Source: Kitasatospora griseola
GTDB lineage: Bacteria; Actinomycetota; Actinomycetes; Streptomycetales; Streptomycetaceae
Direction of reading: 5' to 3'
Assembly (NCBI RefSeq): GCF_014648555.1
Contig: NZ_BMRI01000010.1
Location: 67,670-131,669, forward strand
Length of the DNA stretch: 64,000 nt
Position 1 is the first letter of the stretch, and every line of letters starts with the position of its first letter. Below are positions 56,941-64,000 of this stretch, piece after piece. The notes under the pieces are model-generated. The model ran no database searches. It worked only from the letters and a program-made list of their open reading frames with translations, and was not told the DNA's origin. The position numbers and the translations under genes were made by a program.

Positions 56941-58518
56941 TCAGCCCATCAACTCCAACAGCAGCGGCCGGAATTCGGCGAACGTTGGGGCAGCCGCCGA
57001 GGGGTCCTTCGCGGCCTCGTCCCAGCGGCGGACGGCCACCGCGTCCGCGGCGAACGGGCCGGCGGCGAACTCCTCGGCCTCGGCGGGGGTCATCGGGCCG
57101 CCCTGGAGGCCGAGGGTGTGGACGGAGGCGGGGGAGAGCTTGGCGAAGTAGTCCGGTTCGGCGGTGCACAGGTAGCGCTTGGCGGGGACGTGCAGCCGGA
57201 CGGGTTCGGTGACAGCGGGCGGGAAGCAGCGGGAGAGCCAGGCGGCGGCGGTCGCCCCGTGGCGGTTGTCGGCGCCGGCCATCAACTCCAGGCCGCTGCC
57301 GTGGAAGTGGCCGATGTCGTGGAGCAGGGCGGCGGCCACCAGCGCGGGCGGGGCGTCGGCGGCACGGGCCAACTGGCCTGCCTGGAGCATGTGTTCGGCC
57401 ATGGTGACGGCCTCGCCGAGGTACTCGCCGGCGCCCTCGCCGGCGAACAGGGCCTCCAGTTCGTCGAGCGCGGCGACGTTGCGGCGCAGCACGGAGAGGG
57501 TGGAGGAGAGCGAGTCGAGGTCGGCGTAGCAGCCCTGGAGGTGGCGGCCGCCGGCCTGCTCGAAGGCGGTGCGGGCGTGCAGCAGGCGGGTGTTGTCGAA
57601 GATCAGGCAGTCGCCGGGGCCGAGTCGGAACTCCAGTTGGAGTTCGGGGCGGAGGGTGATCTCCGCGAAGCGGCGGTAGGCGGCGTAGAAGGCGTCGAGT
57701 TCGGCGCCGTGGAGCGTGCGCAGGGTGTCGATGGAGCGGTTGTTGAAGCGGATCTCGCGGATCGCGCCGCGCGGGGCGAGCCCGATCATCGGCATCTCGG
57801 CGGCCAGGTCGGCGGTGCGGTCGCGGTAGCGGAACGGGACGGGGGTGCGGGCGAGCAGCGCGAACGCCTCCGGGTCCTCCTCGCGGAGCAGCGCGGCCAC
57901 GCGGAAGCCGTCGACCAGGCCGGAGTCGCCGCCGGCGGCCTCGTTGCGCAGGCAGTGCAGCAGTTGGAGGGTGGGGACGGGGTCACGGTACGGGTTGTCG
58001 GTGTGCGGGGCGATGGCGGCGTCGGTGAAGGCGAAGTTGACCGCGTCGGGCTCCACCCGGACGTCGAACAGCTCGCCGTAGTTGGTGTCCCGGACGTACC
58101 CGAAACTCCGTGCCACGGCGAGGACTTGGCGCTCCTCGACGGGGACGCCGCGGAGCACCGCGAAGCCTGATCGGCGGACGGCGGAGAGGACGGCGATCTT
58201 CTCCTCCGGGTCGGCCAGGTAGCTCGACCAGTCGGCCTCGGGCAGGCCGCGGGCGAAGTCGGGGGCCTCCCACAGGCGTTTGCCGTGCTCGGTGCGGTGG
58301 TCGCCGTCCTGATCGGCGGCGTCCCAGCCGGTCGGGTAGAACGAGCGGTGGCCGTCGGACCACAGCACGCTCAGCCCGGCCCCGTTCTCGGTGGCCTCGG
58401 CGGCGGTCAGGTCGTCCGGCAGGTCGCCGATCCGGAACCGCTTCTGCCCGCTGCGCGGGTTGCGGCACTCGGCGCACGGGCAGTTGTCGCGCAGCCAGTA
58501 GGGGTGGGGGACGGACAT
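56941..58518 (-). CDS. Fusion of Fe/2OG oxygenase (TmpA/BBOX-like) and HD-domain oxygenase (TmpB/PhnZ-like)
   Basis: Protein of 525 residues with two catalytic units. N-terminal: the zinc module WLRDNCPCAECRNPRSGQKR (8-27) of gamma-butyrobetaine hydroxylases, then a TauD/TfdA domain with H-x-D in IAPHTDNPYRDPVP near 169 and the distal His in NTRLLHARTAF near 307. C-terminal (about 350-500): AEHMLQAGQLARAADAPPAL, AAALLHDIGHFHGSGLELMA and RLHVPAKRYLC, an HD domain like PhnZ/TmpB. In the known pathway TmpA hydroxylates 2-trimethylaminoethylphosphonate at C1 and TmpB cleaves the C-P bond to glycine betaine and phosphate. Here both steps are on one chain. ATG 58518 follows GGAGG. Confidence 0.85.
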   Translation of the reverse strand: MSVPHPYWLRDNCPCAECRNPRSGQKRFRIGDLPDDLTAAEATENGAGLSVLWSDGHRSFYPTGWDAADQDGDHRTEHGKRLWEAPDFARGLPEADWSSYLADPEEKIAVLSAVRRSGFAVLRGVPVEERQVLAVARSFGYVRDTNYGELFDVRVEPDAVNFAFTDAAIAPHTDNPYRDPVPTLQLLHCLRNEAAGGDSGLVDGFRVAALLREEDPEAFALLARTPVPFRYRDRTADLAAEMPMIGLAPRGAIREIRFNNRSIDTLRTLHGAELDAFYAAYRRFAEITLRPELQLEFRLGPGDCLIFDNTRLLHARTAFEQAGGRHLQGCYADLDSLSSTLSVLRRNVAALDELEALFAGEGAGEYLGEAVTMAEHMLQAGQLARAADAPPALVAAALLHDIGHFHGSGLELMAGADNRHGATAAAWLSRCFPPAVTEPVRLHVPAKRYLCTAEPDYFAKLSPASVHTLGLQGGPMTPAEAEEFAAGPFAADAVAVRRWDEAAKDPSAAAPTFAEFRPLLLELMG

Positions 58519-58532
58519 GGGAGCAGCCTCCG

Positions 58533-58546
58533 GTTGTACAGACAAC
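58533..58546. promoter_or_regulatory. GTTG-N6-CAAC palindrome, phosphonate-cluster site 3
   Basis: GTTG (58533-58536), six bases, CAAC (58543-58546), ending 14 nt before the ATG of the oxygenase fusion gene and overlapping its leader. Apart from the central bases it is nearly the same as site 1 at 41170 (GTTGTATGGACAACT versus GTTGTACAGACAACT). Binding here would block transcription or initiation of translation. Confidence 0.65.
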
Positions 58547-58657
58547 TTGACGGGGCTGCTCAGCCAAATACCTGTTCGCGTACACCGGTTGCCCGGCCGG
58601 TGAACGGTCGACCACCGGCAGCCGAACCCTGTCCGTGCCGGGCGCTAGCGTGCGGTC

Positions 58658-59338
58658 ATGACGCTCGACCTCGTCCGCGACCTGCCCACCGCCCTCGCCG
58701 ACCGCGCCGCAGCCTGGCGGCTGATCGCCGACATCGCGGCCTTCTGGGGAACCCCGCTGCTGCCTGACGGCGGCTGCACCGACGCCGAACTCGACGCCGC
58801 CGAAGCCCGGCTGGGCCTGAAACTGCCCGCCGCGCTGCGCGAGGCGTACCGGCTGATCGGCAACCGCCCCGACCTGACCGGCAACCAGGACACCCTGCTG
58901 CCGCCGGACCGCTTCTACGTCGACCAGGACTGCCTGGTCTACCGCGTGGAGAACCAGTCCTGCGCCTACTGGGGCATTCCGCTCGCCGCCCTCGACCGGG
59001 CGGACCCGCCGACCGTGGCCTGGCCGGACGTCGCGCCGTCCGTGCAGCTGGAGATCACCCCGTGGACGGCGAGCTTCTCCGCCGAGTGCCTGGGCATCCT
59101 GCTGACCGAGCCGCTGTTCGACGACAGCGCGTACGTGGACGGCGGCGAGGTCGACCCGAACGACCTGACCGGCTGGACCGAACTGCCGCGCGTCCACGCA
59201 CCCGGCGTGGACACCCGCTACTTCGCCCGCCCGGACGCCCTGCTGGCACTCCTGGGAGGCGCCTGGCTGGCCGTCCGGGCCATGGACGAGGAAGCGCTGG
59301 ACGCCGCGTGCGAAGCACTTCCGGCGCTGGACAATTGA
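58658..59338 (+). CDS. SMI1/KNR4 (SUKH)-family protein
   Basis: Soluble protein of 226 residues with a SUKH-type core: DAAEARLGLKLPAALREAYR near 46, LIGNRPDLTGNQDTLLPPDR, then ENQSCAYWGIPLAALDRADP near 98. SUKH proteins include immunity proteins for nuclease toxins and other partners, but streptomycetes also carry many solitary members. No toxin gene lies next to it. Stop is 7 nt from the stop of the convergent aminotransferase, with a small TGACG/CGTCA hairpin over both stops. Role is not assigned. Confidence 0.8.
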   Translation: MTLDLVRDLPTALADRAAAWRLIADIAAFWGTPLLPDGGCTDAELDAAEARLGLKLPAALREAYRLIGNRPDLTGNQDTLLPPDRFYVDQDCLVYRVENQSCAYWGIPLAALDRADPPTVAWPDVAPSVQLEITPWTASFSAECLGILLTEPLFDDSAYVDGGEVDPNDLTGWTELPRVHAPGVDTRYFARPDALLALLGGAWLAVRAMDEEALDAACEALPALDN

Positions 59339-59345
59339 CGGAGCG

Positions 59346-60428
59346 TCAGATTGCCTGCTCCCAGGCCTCGGTGGCCGCCGTGACCGCGGCCGCGGCCGGG
59401 ACGCCGGTGGCCTGGGCGAGCGCCTCAAGGGCGGCGAGGACCGTCTCGGCGGTGGCCGCCGGGCCGTAGTGGTTGAGGCGCAGCATGGTGGAGGCGAGTG
59501 CGCCGCCGCCGGCCTGGATCGGCAACTGCGGGGCGTGGCGGCGGAGTTCGGCGGCGAGTTCGGTCGCGTCCAGGCCCTCGGCGGTGCGCAGCGTGGTGGC
59601 GACCGGGGCGGCGTGCTCGGCGAGCCGGACGAACGGGGCGACGGTGCCGAGGGCGGTGGCGCCCGCGCGGGTGGCGGCGGCCGCGGCGCGGTGCCGGGCG
59701 ATCACCGCGTCGAGGGTCTCGGCGGTGATCGCGTCCAGGCAGGCGTCCAGCGCGAGCATCTCCAACTGGGCAGGAGCGTGCGGCAGTTGGGTGCGGCCGG
59801 CGTCGGTCCAGCGGGCCTTCCAGTCGAGCAGCGAGAGGTAGGAGCGGCGCGGCGCGGCCGGGTTGGCCTCGATCCGCTGCCAGGCGCGCTCGCTGACCGA
59901 GACGGCCGAGACGCCGGCCGGGCCGCCCATCGCCTTCTGGCCGCCGATCACGCACAGGTCGATGCCCCAGGCGTCGGTCAGCAGCGGTTCGGCGGCCACC
60001 GAGGCCACCGCGTCCAGCATCAGCAGCGCGCCGTGCTCGCGCGCCACGGCGGCGATCTCGGCGACCGGGTTGGTGTTGCCGGTGGCGGCCTCGGCGTGCA
60101 CCAGTGAGACGAAGTCGATCTCCGGGTTGGCGCGCAGCGCGTCCGCGACCTGCTCGGCGGTGACGGCGGCGTCGAACGGCGCGGCCAGGTCGACCACCTT
60201 GGCGCCCGCGTCGCGCAGCCAGCCGCCGAAGGTCTGGCCGTACGGGCCGGTGATGACGTTCAGCGCGGTCGAACCCGGGTGCGCCGCGCCCTTGATCGCC
60301 GCCTCCAGCGGCAGCAGCGCCTCGCCCTGGGTGACAATCACGTCGGCCTGGGTGTGCAGCAGCGCCGCCACCTTGTCCTCGATCGCGGCGAACTGGGCGG
60401 CGGTCATCGGCGGGAGGTCGAGCAGCAT
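59346..60428 (-). CDS. Class V PLP aminotransferase (alanine-glyoxylate/phosphonate aminotransferase fold)
   Basis: PLP enzyme of 360 residues. VSLVHAEAATGNTNPVAEIA near 112 binds substrate and cofactor, MLDAVASVAAEPLLTDAWGI near 142 contains the cofactor Asp, and the Schiff-base lysine is in IGGQKAMGGPAG near 168. It belongs to the AGXT/PhnW superfamily; the N-terminus begins directly with LLDLPPMT and lacks the usual PGP loop. An amino-donor role in phosphonate or glyoxylate metabolism is possible, but no GTTG-N6-CAAC site is seen upstream. ATG 60428 is preceded by GGAAGG-like purines. Confidence 0.83.
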   Translation of the reverse strand: MLLDLPPMTAAQFAAIEDKVAALLHTQADVIVTQGEALLPLEAAIKGAAHPGSTALNVITGPYGQTFGGWLRDAGAKVVDLAAPFDAAVTAEQVADALRANPEIDFVSLVHAEAATGNTNPVAEIAAVAREHGALLMLDAVASVAAEPLLTDAWGIDLCVIGGQKAMGGPAGVSAVSVSERAWQRIEANPAAPRRSYLSLLDWKARWTDAGRTQLPHAPAQLEMLALDACLDAITAETLDAVIARHRAAAAATRAGATALGTVAPFVRLAEHAAPVATTLRTAEGLDATELAAELRRHAPQLPIQAGGGALASTMLRLNHYGPAATAETVLAALEALAQATGVPAAAAVTAATEAWEQAI

Positions 60429-60545
60429 GCGGGGAGGCCTTTCGGGCAGCGGAGGATTTCGCCGGGGCGACGAAGGGGTCGCCGTCGGACAGTCTGCCGC
60501 AGATCGCCCCGTGCGCCCGCACAGGTGCCGAGTACAGTGCCAGGC

Positions 60546-61631
60546 ATGACAGACGGTGGGGTGCTGCACATCAAGGGCCGGGTGCTGGTCGGACCGGAGG
60601 ACGTCCGGGACGAACTCTGGGCGGTGGACGGCCGGGTGACCTTCGCGCGGCCCGCCGCCGAACCCACCGCCACCCTCACCGGCTGGGCCCTGCCCGGCCT
60701 GGTGGACGCCCACTGCCACGTCGGACTCGACGCGCACGGCGCCGTCGACCGGGCCACCAGCGAGAAGCAGGCCCTCACCGATCGGGACGCCGGCACCCTG
60801 CTGATCCGCGACGCCGGCTCCGCCGCCGACACCCGGTGGATCGACGAGCGCGCCGACCTGCCGAAGATCATCCGGGCCGGGCGGCACATCGCCCGCACCC
60901 GCCGCTACATCCGCAACTACGCGCACGAGATCGAGCCCGGCGACCTCGCCGCGTACGTCACCGCCGAGGCCCGGCGCGGCGACGGCTGGGTCAAGCTGGT
61001 CGGCGACTGGATCGACCGCGGCGTCGGCGATCTCGCCGCCTGCTGGCCCGGCGACGCGCTCACCGAGGCGATCGCCGCCGCGCACGCCGAGGGCGCCCGG
61101 GTCACCGCGCACTGCTTCGCCACCGAATCGCTGCCCGACCTGCTGGCCGCCGGCATCGACTGCGTCGAGCACGCCACCGGCCTCACCGAGGAGCTGATCC
61201 CCGCCTTCGTCGAACGCGGCGTGGCGATCGTCCCCACCCTGGTCAACATCGCCACCTTCCCGACCCTCGCGGACGGCGGCGAGTCCAAGTTCCCGCAGTG
61301 GTCCGCGCACATGCGCCGCCTGCACGAGAACCGCTACGCGACGGTGGGCGCGGCCCACGACGCCGGCATCCCGATCTACGTCGGCACCGACGCGGGCGGC
61401 TCGCTCGCCCACGGCCTGGTCGGCGAGGAGGCGCTCGAACTCACCAAGGCCGGCCTGAGCCCCACCGAGGCCCTCGCCGCCGCCACCTGGTCCGCCCGCG
61501 AGTGGCTCGGCCGCCCGGGCCTCACCGAGGGCGCCCCCGCCGACCTGGTGGTCTACGACGCCGACCCGCGCACCGACCTGCGGGTGCTGGGCGCGCCGAG
61601 GCACGTCGTGCTCAACGGCGCGGTGGTGTGA
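60546..61631 (+). CDS. Amidohydrolase family protein
   Basis: Metal-dependent hydrolase of 361 residues. PGLVDAHCHVGLDAHGAV near 50 has the H-x-H pair, WVKLVGDW near 145 the bridging Lys position, VTAHCFATE near 180 and CVEHATGL near 205 the other two His, and YVGTDAGGSLAH near 275 the catalytic Asp. The layout is that of imidazolonepropionase/dipeptidase-like amidohydrolases, but the substrate cannot be predicted. It is divergent from the aminotransferase with 117 nt between and is followed at once by a small conserved gene. Confidence 0.9.
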   Translation: MTDGGVLHIKGRVLVGPEDVRDELWAVDGRVTFARPAAEPTATLTGWALPGLVDAHCHVGLDAHGAVDRATSEKQALTDRDAGTLLIRDAGSAADTRWIDERADLPKIIRAGRHIARTRRYIRNYAHEIEPGDLAAYVTAEARRGDGWVKLVGDWIDRGVGDLAACWPGDALTEAIAAAHAEGARVTAHCFATESLPDLLAAGIDCVEHATGLTEELIPAFVERGVAIVPTLVNIATFPTLADGGESKFPQWSAHMRRLHENRYATVGAAHDAGIPIYVGTDAGGSLAHGLVGEEALELTKAGLSPTEALAAATWSAREWLGRPGLTEGAPADLVVYDADPRTDLRVLGAPRHVVLNGAVV

Positions 61632-61640
61632 GTGGGGCGG

Positions 61641-61856
61641 ATGACGGACGAGCAGGCGCTCGCCCGGTTCGAGACGCTGCCCGCCGAGGTCCGGGACCGG
61701 GTGGACGGAAAGCTGCGGCTCGGCCGGAACGTCGAGGCGATCAAGGTCCTGTTGGACGCCGACGAGCACGGCGCGGGTGTGGGCATCCCGCAGGGGCCGG
61801 CGATCATCTCCGCCCGGAGCGGGGCGGTGCGCCCGACGTCCGCGCCGACCTCGTGA
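61641..61856 (+). CDS. Small conserved helical protein
   Basis: Product of 71 residues. The conserved part LARFETLPAEVRDRVDGKLR and LGRNVEAIKVLLDADEHGAG is two or three helices, often found as a short conserved actinobacterial protein; the last ~20 residues (SARSGAVRPTSAPTS) are low-complexity. It starts 10 nt after the amidohydrolase stop, with GGGGCGG upstream, so it may be co-transcribed. Function unknown. Confidence 0.6.
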   Translation: MTDEQALARFETLPAEVRDRVDGKLRLGRNVEAIKVLLDADEHGAGVGIPQGPAIISARSGAVRPTSAPTS

Positions 61857-61891
61857 ACTGGCGTTGTCAGTGCGGCCGATAGGCTTCCGTC

Positions 61892-62569
61892 ATGGCTGCT
61901 CGACCCTTGCACGAAATCGTTGAACCCGGCTGGGCCCAGGCCCTCGCACCGGTCGCCGGACAGGTCGCCGCGATGGGCGACTTCCTGCGCGCCGAGATCG
62001 CGGCCGGCCGCACCTACCTGCCGCCGGGGCCGCAGGTGCTACGGGCCTTCCAGCAGCCGTTCGCGGACGTCCGGGTGCTGATCGTCGGGCAGGACCCGTA
62101 CCCGACGCCGGGCCACGCCGTCGGCCTGAGCTTCTCGGTCGGCGCGGACGTGCGGCCGATACCGCCGAGCCTGGTCAACATCTACCGGGAGTACAGCAGC
62201 GACCTCGGCTTCCCGCCGCCGTCCAACGGCGATCTGACGCCGTGGGCGAACCAGGGCGTCCTGCTGCTCAACCGGGCCCTCACCACCCAGACTCGCAAGA
62301 CCAACGGCCACCGCGGCAAGGGCTGGGAGGCCGTCACCGAGCAGGCCATCAAGGCCCTCGCCGCCCGCGGCGGCCCGCTCGTCGCCATCCTCTGGGGCCG
62401 CGACGCCCGCGAGCTGCGCCCGTGGCTCGGCCAGGTCCCCAGCATCGAATCGCCGCACCCCAGCCCCTACTCCGCCGACAGCGGTTTCTTCAACTCCCGC
62501 CCGTTCAGCCGCGCCAACGACCTGCTGGTCCGCCAGGGCGGGCAGCCCGTGGACTGGCGGCTGCCGTAA
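61892..62569 (+). CDS. ung: Uracil-DNA glycosylase (family 1)
   Basis: DNA repair enzyme of 225 residues that removes uracil from DNA, starting base-excision repair. The water-activating loop GQDPYP (67-72, D68), the [20 protein letters not shown] stretch (127-146), and the DNA-intercalation loop [15 protein letters not shown] with H189 are complete, so it should be active. Length is normal. It follows the small helical gene by 35 nt with its own ATG. No link to the phosphonate genes is implied. Confidence 0.96.
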   Translation: MAARPLHEIVEPGWAQALAPVAGQVAAMGDFLRAEIAAGRTYLPPGPQVLRAFQQPFADVRVLIVGQDPYPTPGHAVGLSFSVGADVRPIPPSLVNIYREYSSDLGFPPPSNGDLTPWANQGVLLLNRALTTQTRKTNGHRGKGWEAVTEQAIKALAARGGPLVAILWGRDARELRPWLGQVPSIESPHPSPYSADSGFFNSRPFSRANDLLVRQGGQPVDWRLP

Positions 62570-62743
62570 CGACACCTCCGCAGCGCTCCGATGGCGCAGC
62601 GCGGGTTCCTGGCGCCTGGCCGATGCTTCCGCCGTGTCGACACGAACACGATCCGCGAGTGATGCGATCGACGGTCCACGGACTCGTCGGTGCGCGACGG
62701 TGTCCGGCTGGCTCGGTCCTCACCACGGGTGTAGGTGTGGGGT
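62570..62743. other. Intergenic region upstream of the truncated sensor gene
   Basis: The 174 bases after ung hold no gene that I can support. The composition is less GC-rich than the neighbourhood, consistent with a promoter for the sensor gene. No clear terminator for ung or -10/-35 pair was seen. Confidence 0.4.
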
Positions 62744-64000
62744 ATGGCGCGGTTCGGTACCTGGCGAGCCGCCTTGTCGCGTGGCAGAGAGGCGGCTGAA
62801 GAACCGCAGTCGTCGGGCTCTGTCGCGGATCGGGGCGGTTCCGGCCGGCGACGGCGCGCGGCGTTCCTCGTCCCGCGCAGCCTTGCGGGCCGGGTGTTCG
62901 TGATGCAGCTGGTGGTGGTGCTGCTGCTGGTCGTGACCGCCCTGGCGGAGCTGTTGGTCCAGGCACACCACGACATCAACGAAAGGGCCCAGAGCCGGGC
63001 GATGGCCGTCGCGCAGACCTTCGCCAACTCGGCCGGGGTCGTGCCCGCACTGGCCACCAGCAACCCGTCGGCGATCCTCCAGCCCAAGGCCGCGGCAGCA
63101 TCGCAAGCCTTGGGCGACACGGGCATCCAGGTCATCGACGCGCAGTACGTCCGCGTGACCGACCGCTACCCGTACCGGGTCGGAACGAAGCTGGAGCCCG
63201 ACATCGTGCCCACCCTGTCCCGCGACCATCCGAACTTCGCAGTCGTGCACACCAGTGCCGGTGGGAAGCAGATGGTTGCCAGGGTCCCGGTCTACGACAA
63301 CGGCCGGTTCGTCGGATGGGTGGCCGCGAGCACCCACATCAGCGACATCAACGGTGTCGTCGGCATGCGTGTGCGCGTCCTCACCATCGGGGCTGTCGGT
63401 GCGCTGGCAGTGTCGGTGCTGGGGACGGCCTTGATCAGCCGGAAGCTCAGTCGGCAGACCCGGGGCCTGGGGCCGGCCGAGATGACCAGGATGTACGAGC
63501 ACCACGACGCGGTGCTGCACGCGGTACGCGAGGGCGTCGTGATCGTCGACGGCGAGGGCCGGGTGGTGCTCGCCAACGACGAAGCGCGCCGCCTGCTGGA
63601 TCTGCCGCCCGACTGCGAGGGCCGCCTGGTGCCGGAGCTGGGTCTGGAGTCGCCGACGGCGGACCTGCTGGCCGGTGGCAACACGGTCAGCGACGAGGTG
63701 GTGGCAGCCGGAGAGCGGCTACTGGCGGTGAACATTCGGCCGACCGGCCACGTCGACGGTTCGCCCGGCAGCGTGGCCACCCTGCGTGACACCACCGAAC
63801 TGCGCAGCCTGTCGGGACGGGCGGAGCAGGCACGCGGTCGCCTGCGCCTGGTGCACGACGCCGGCACATCCATCGGGACGACCCTGGACGTGACCCGCAC
63901 CGCCGAGGAGCTCACCGAGGCAGTCGTGCCCCGGTTCGCCGACTTCGTCACCGTCGACCTGGCCCCCGGAGTCGTAGCGGGCGAAGAGCCCACCGAGCGG
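62744..64000 (+). CDS. Membrane sensor with extracellular Cache-like, PAS and GAF domains (3' end outside window)
   Basis: The first 419 codons of a larger gene. A basic N-terminus (1-52) precedes helix 1 (VFVMQLVVVLLLVVTALAEL, about 53-72). An extracellular sCache/PAS-like domain (about 75-205) ends in FVGWVAASTHISDIN, and helix 2 follows (VLTIGAVGALAVSVLGTALI, about 212-231). A PAS domain (YEHHDAVLHAVREGVVIVDG and NDEARRLLDLPP) runs to about 350, then the start of a GAF domain. In streptomycetes this architecture usually continues into a SpoIIE phosphatase and an ATPase domain, which cannot be checked here. The extracellular domain suggests binding of a small organic ligand. No stop is reached before the window edge. 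Confidence 0.8.
   Translation, partial: MARFGTWRAALSRGREAAEEPQSSGSVADRGGSGRRRRAAFLVPRSLAGRVFVMQLVVVLLLVVTALAELLVQAHHDINERAQSRAMAVAQTFANSAGVVPALATSNPSAILQPKAAAASQALGDTGIQVIDAQYVRVTDRYPYRVGTKLEPDIVPTLSRDHPNFAVVHTSAGGKQMVARVPVYDNGRFVGWVAASTHISDINGVVGMRVRVLTIGAVGALAVSVLGTALISRKLSRQTRGLGPAEMTRMYEHHDAVLHAVREGVVIVDGEGRVVLANDEARRLLDLPPDCEGRLVPELGLESPTADLLAGGNTVSDEVVAAGERLLAVNIRPTGHVDGSPGSVATLRDTTELRSLSGRAEQARGRLRLVHDAGTSIGTTLDVTRTAEELTEAVVPRFADFVTVDLAPGVVAGEEPTER

Noticed and set aside
58658..59338. SMI1/KNR4 protein as immunity for the Rhs toxin
   Set aside because: It is 27 kb from the Rhs gene and on the other strand; no toxin gene is next to it.
1..64000. tRNA, rRNA, riboswitch, integrase or transposase genes
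   Set aside because: Looked for by eye on both strands; nothing with the expected conserved segments was found, though short RNA genes could be missed without a search tool.

Overview
The window is high-GC actinobacterial DNA, almost certainly from a streptomycete (Streptomyces or Kitasatospora). It carries an SsgA-like sporulation protein, a SpoIIE-type phosphatase, a sortase-E style wall-anchor signal, GTG starts, tightly overlapping ATGA/GTGA gene junctions, and the streptomycete order tkt - ctaB - ctaA - ABC exporter - sufR-sufBD-Rieske-sufCSUT. No tRNA, rRNA, CRISPR array, insertion sequence, phage gene or replication origin was seen. The first gene (transketolase) and the last gene (membrane sensor) run off the window. 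Layout, 0-16.6 kb: central metabolism and iron-sulfur assembly. Transketolase and the heme O and heme A synthases flank a two-gene cassette (chorismate lyase-like protein plus PobA-like hydroxylase) that should convert chorismate to protocatechuate. A wall-anchored choice-of-anchor A protein lies behind two chitinase/DasR-type operator repeats. A DrrA/DrrB-type ABC exporter diverges from the SUF operon, whose regulator gene starts on a CAAC-N6-GTTG palindrome. Layout, 16.6-27.5 kb: an MFS exporter, two conserved proteins of unknown function, a Tat-exported PhoX-type phosphatase behind a clear PHO box, and proline catabolism (a PucR-type regulator divergent from P5C dehydrogenase and proline dehydrogenase). 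Layout, 27.5-41.2 kb: a TerD - Rhs toxin - candidate immunity cluster, aminopeptidase N, a Pro/Ser-rich membrane protein, an SsgA-like protein, a GAF regulator, a BlaI/BlaR-like pair with tandem operators, and a PAP2 phosphatase. Layout, 41.2-60.4 kb: genes that together look like a dispersed phosphonate-degradation regulon. These are an FAD amine oxidase with a phosphonatase-like HAD enzyme; a complete ABC importer of the 2-aminoethylphosphonate type with a divergent GntR/UTRA regulator; and a single protein fusing a gamma-butyrobetaine-hydroxylase-like Fe/2OG oxygenase to a PhnZ/TmpB-like HD oxygenase. All three promoters carry the same GTTG-N6-CAAC palindrome, which ties them together although they are up to 17 kb apart. 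Among them are a lipoprotein GH3 hexosaminidase, two DUF6584-like paralogues, an SMR pump, a RidA protein, a multidomain SpoIIE phosphatase and a CmlA-like diiron hydroxylase without any visible NRPS partner. Layout, 60.4-64 kb: an amidohydrolase, a small conserved protein, uracil-DNA glycosylase and a truncated PAS/GAF membrane sensor. All functions are read from motifs and context by eye; no database search was possible.
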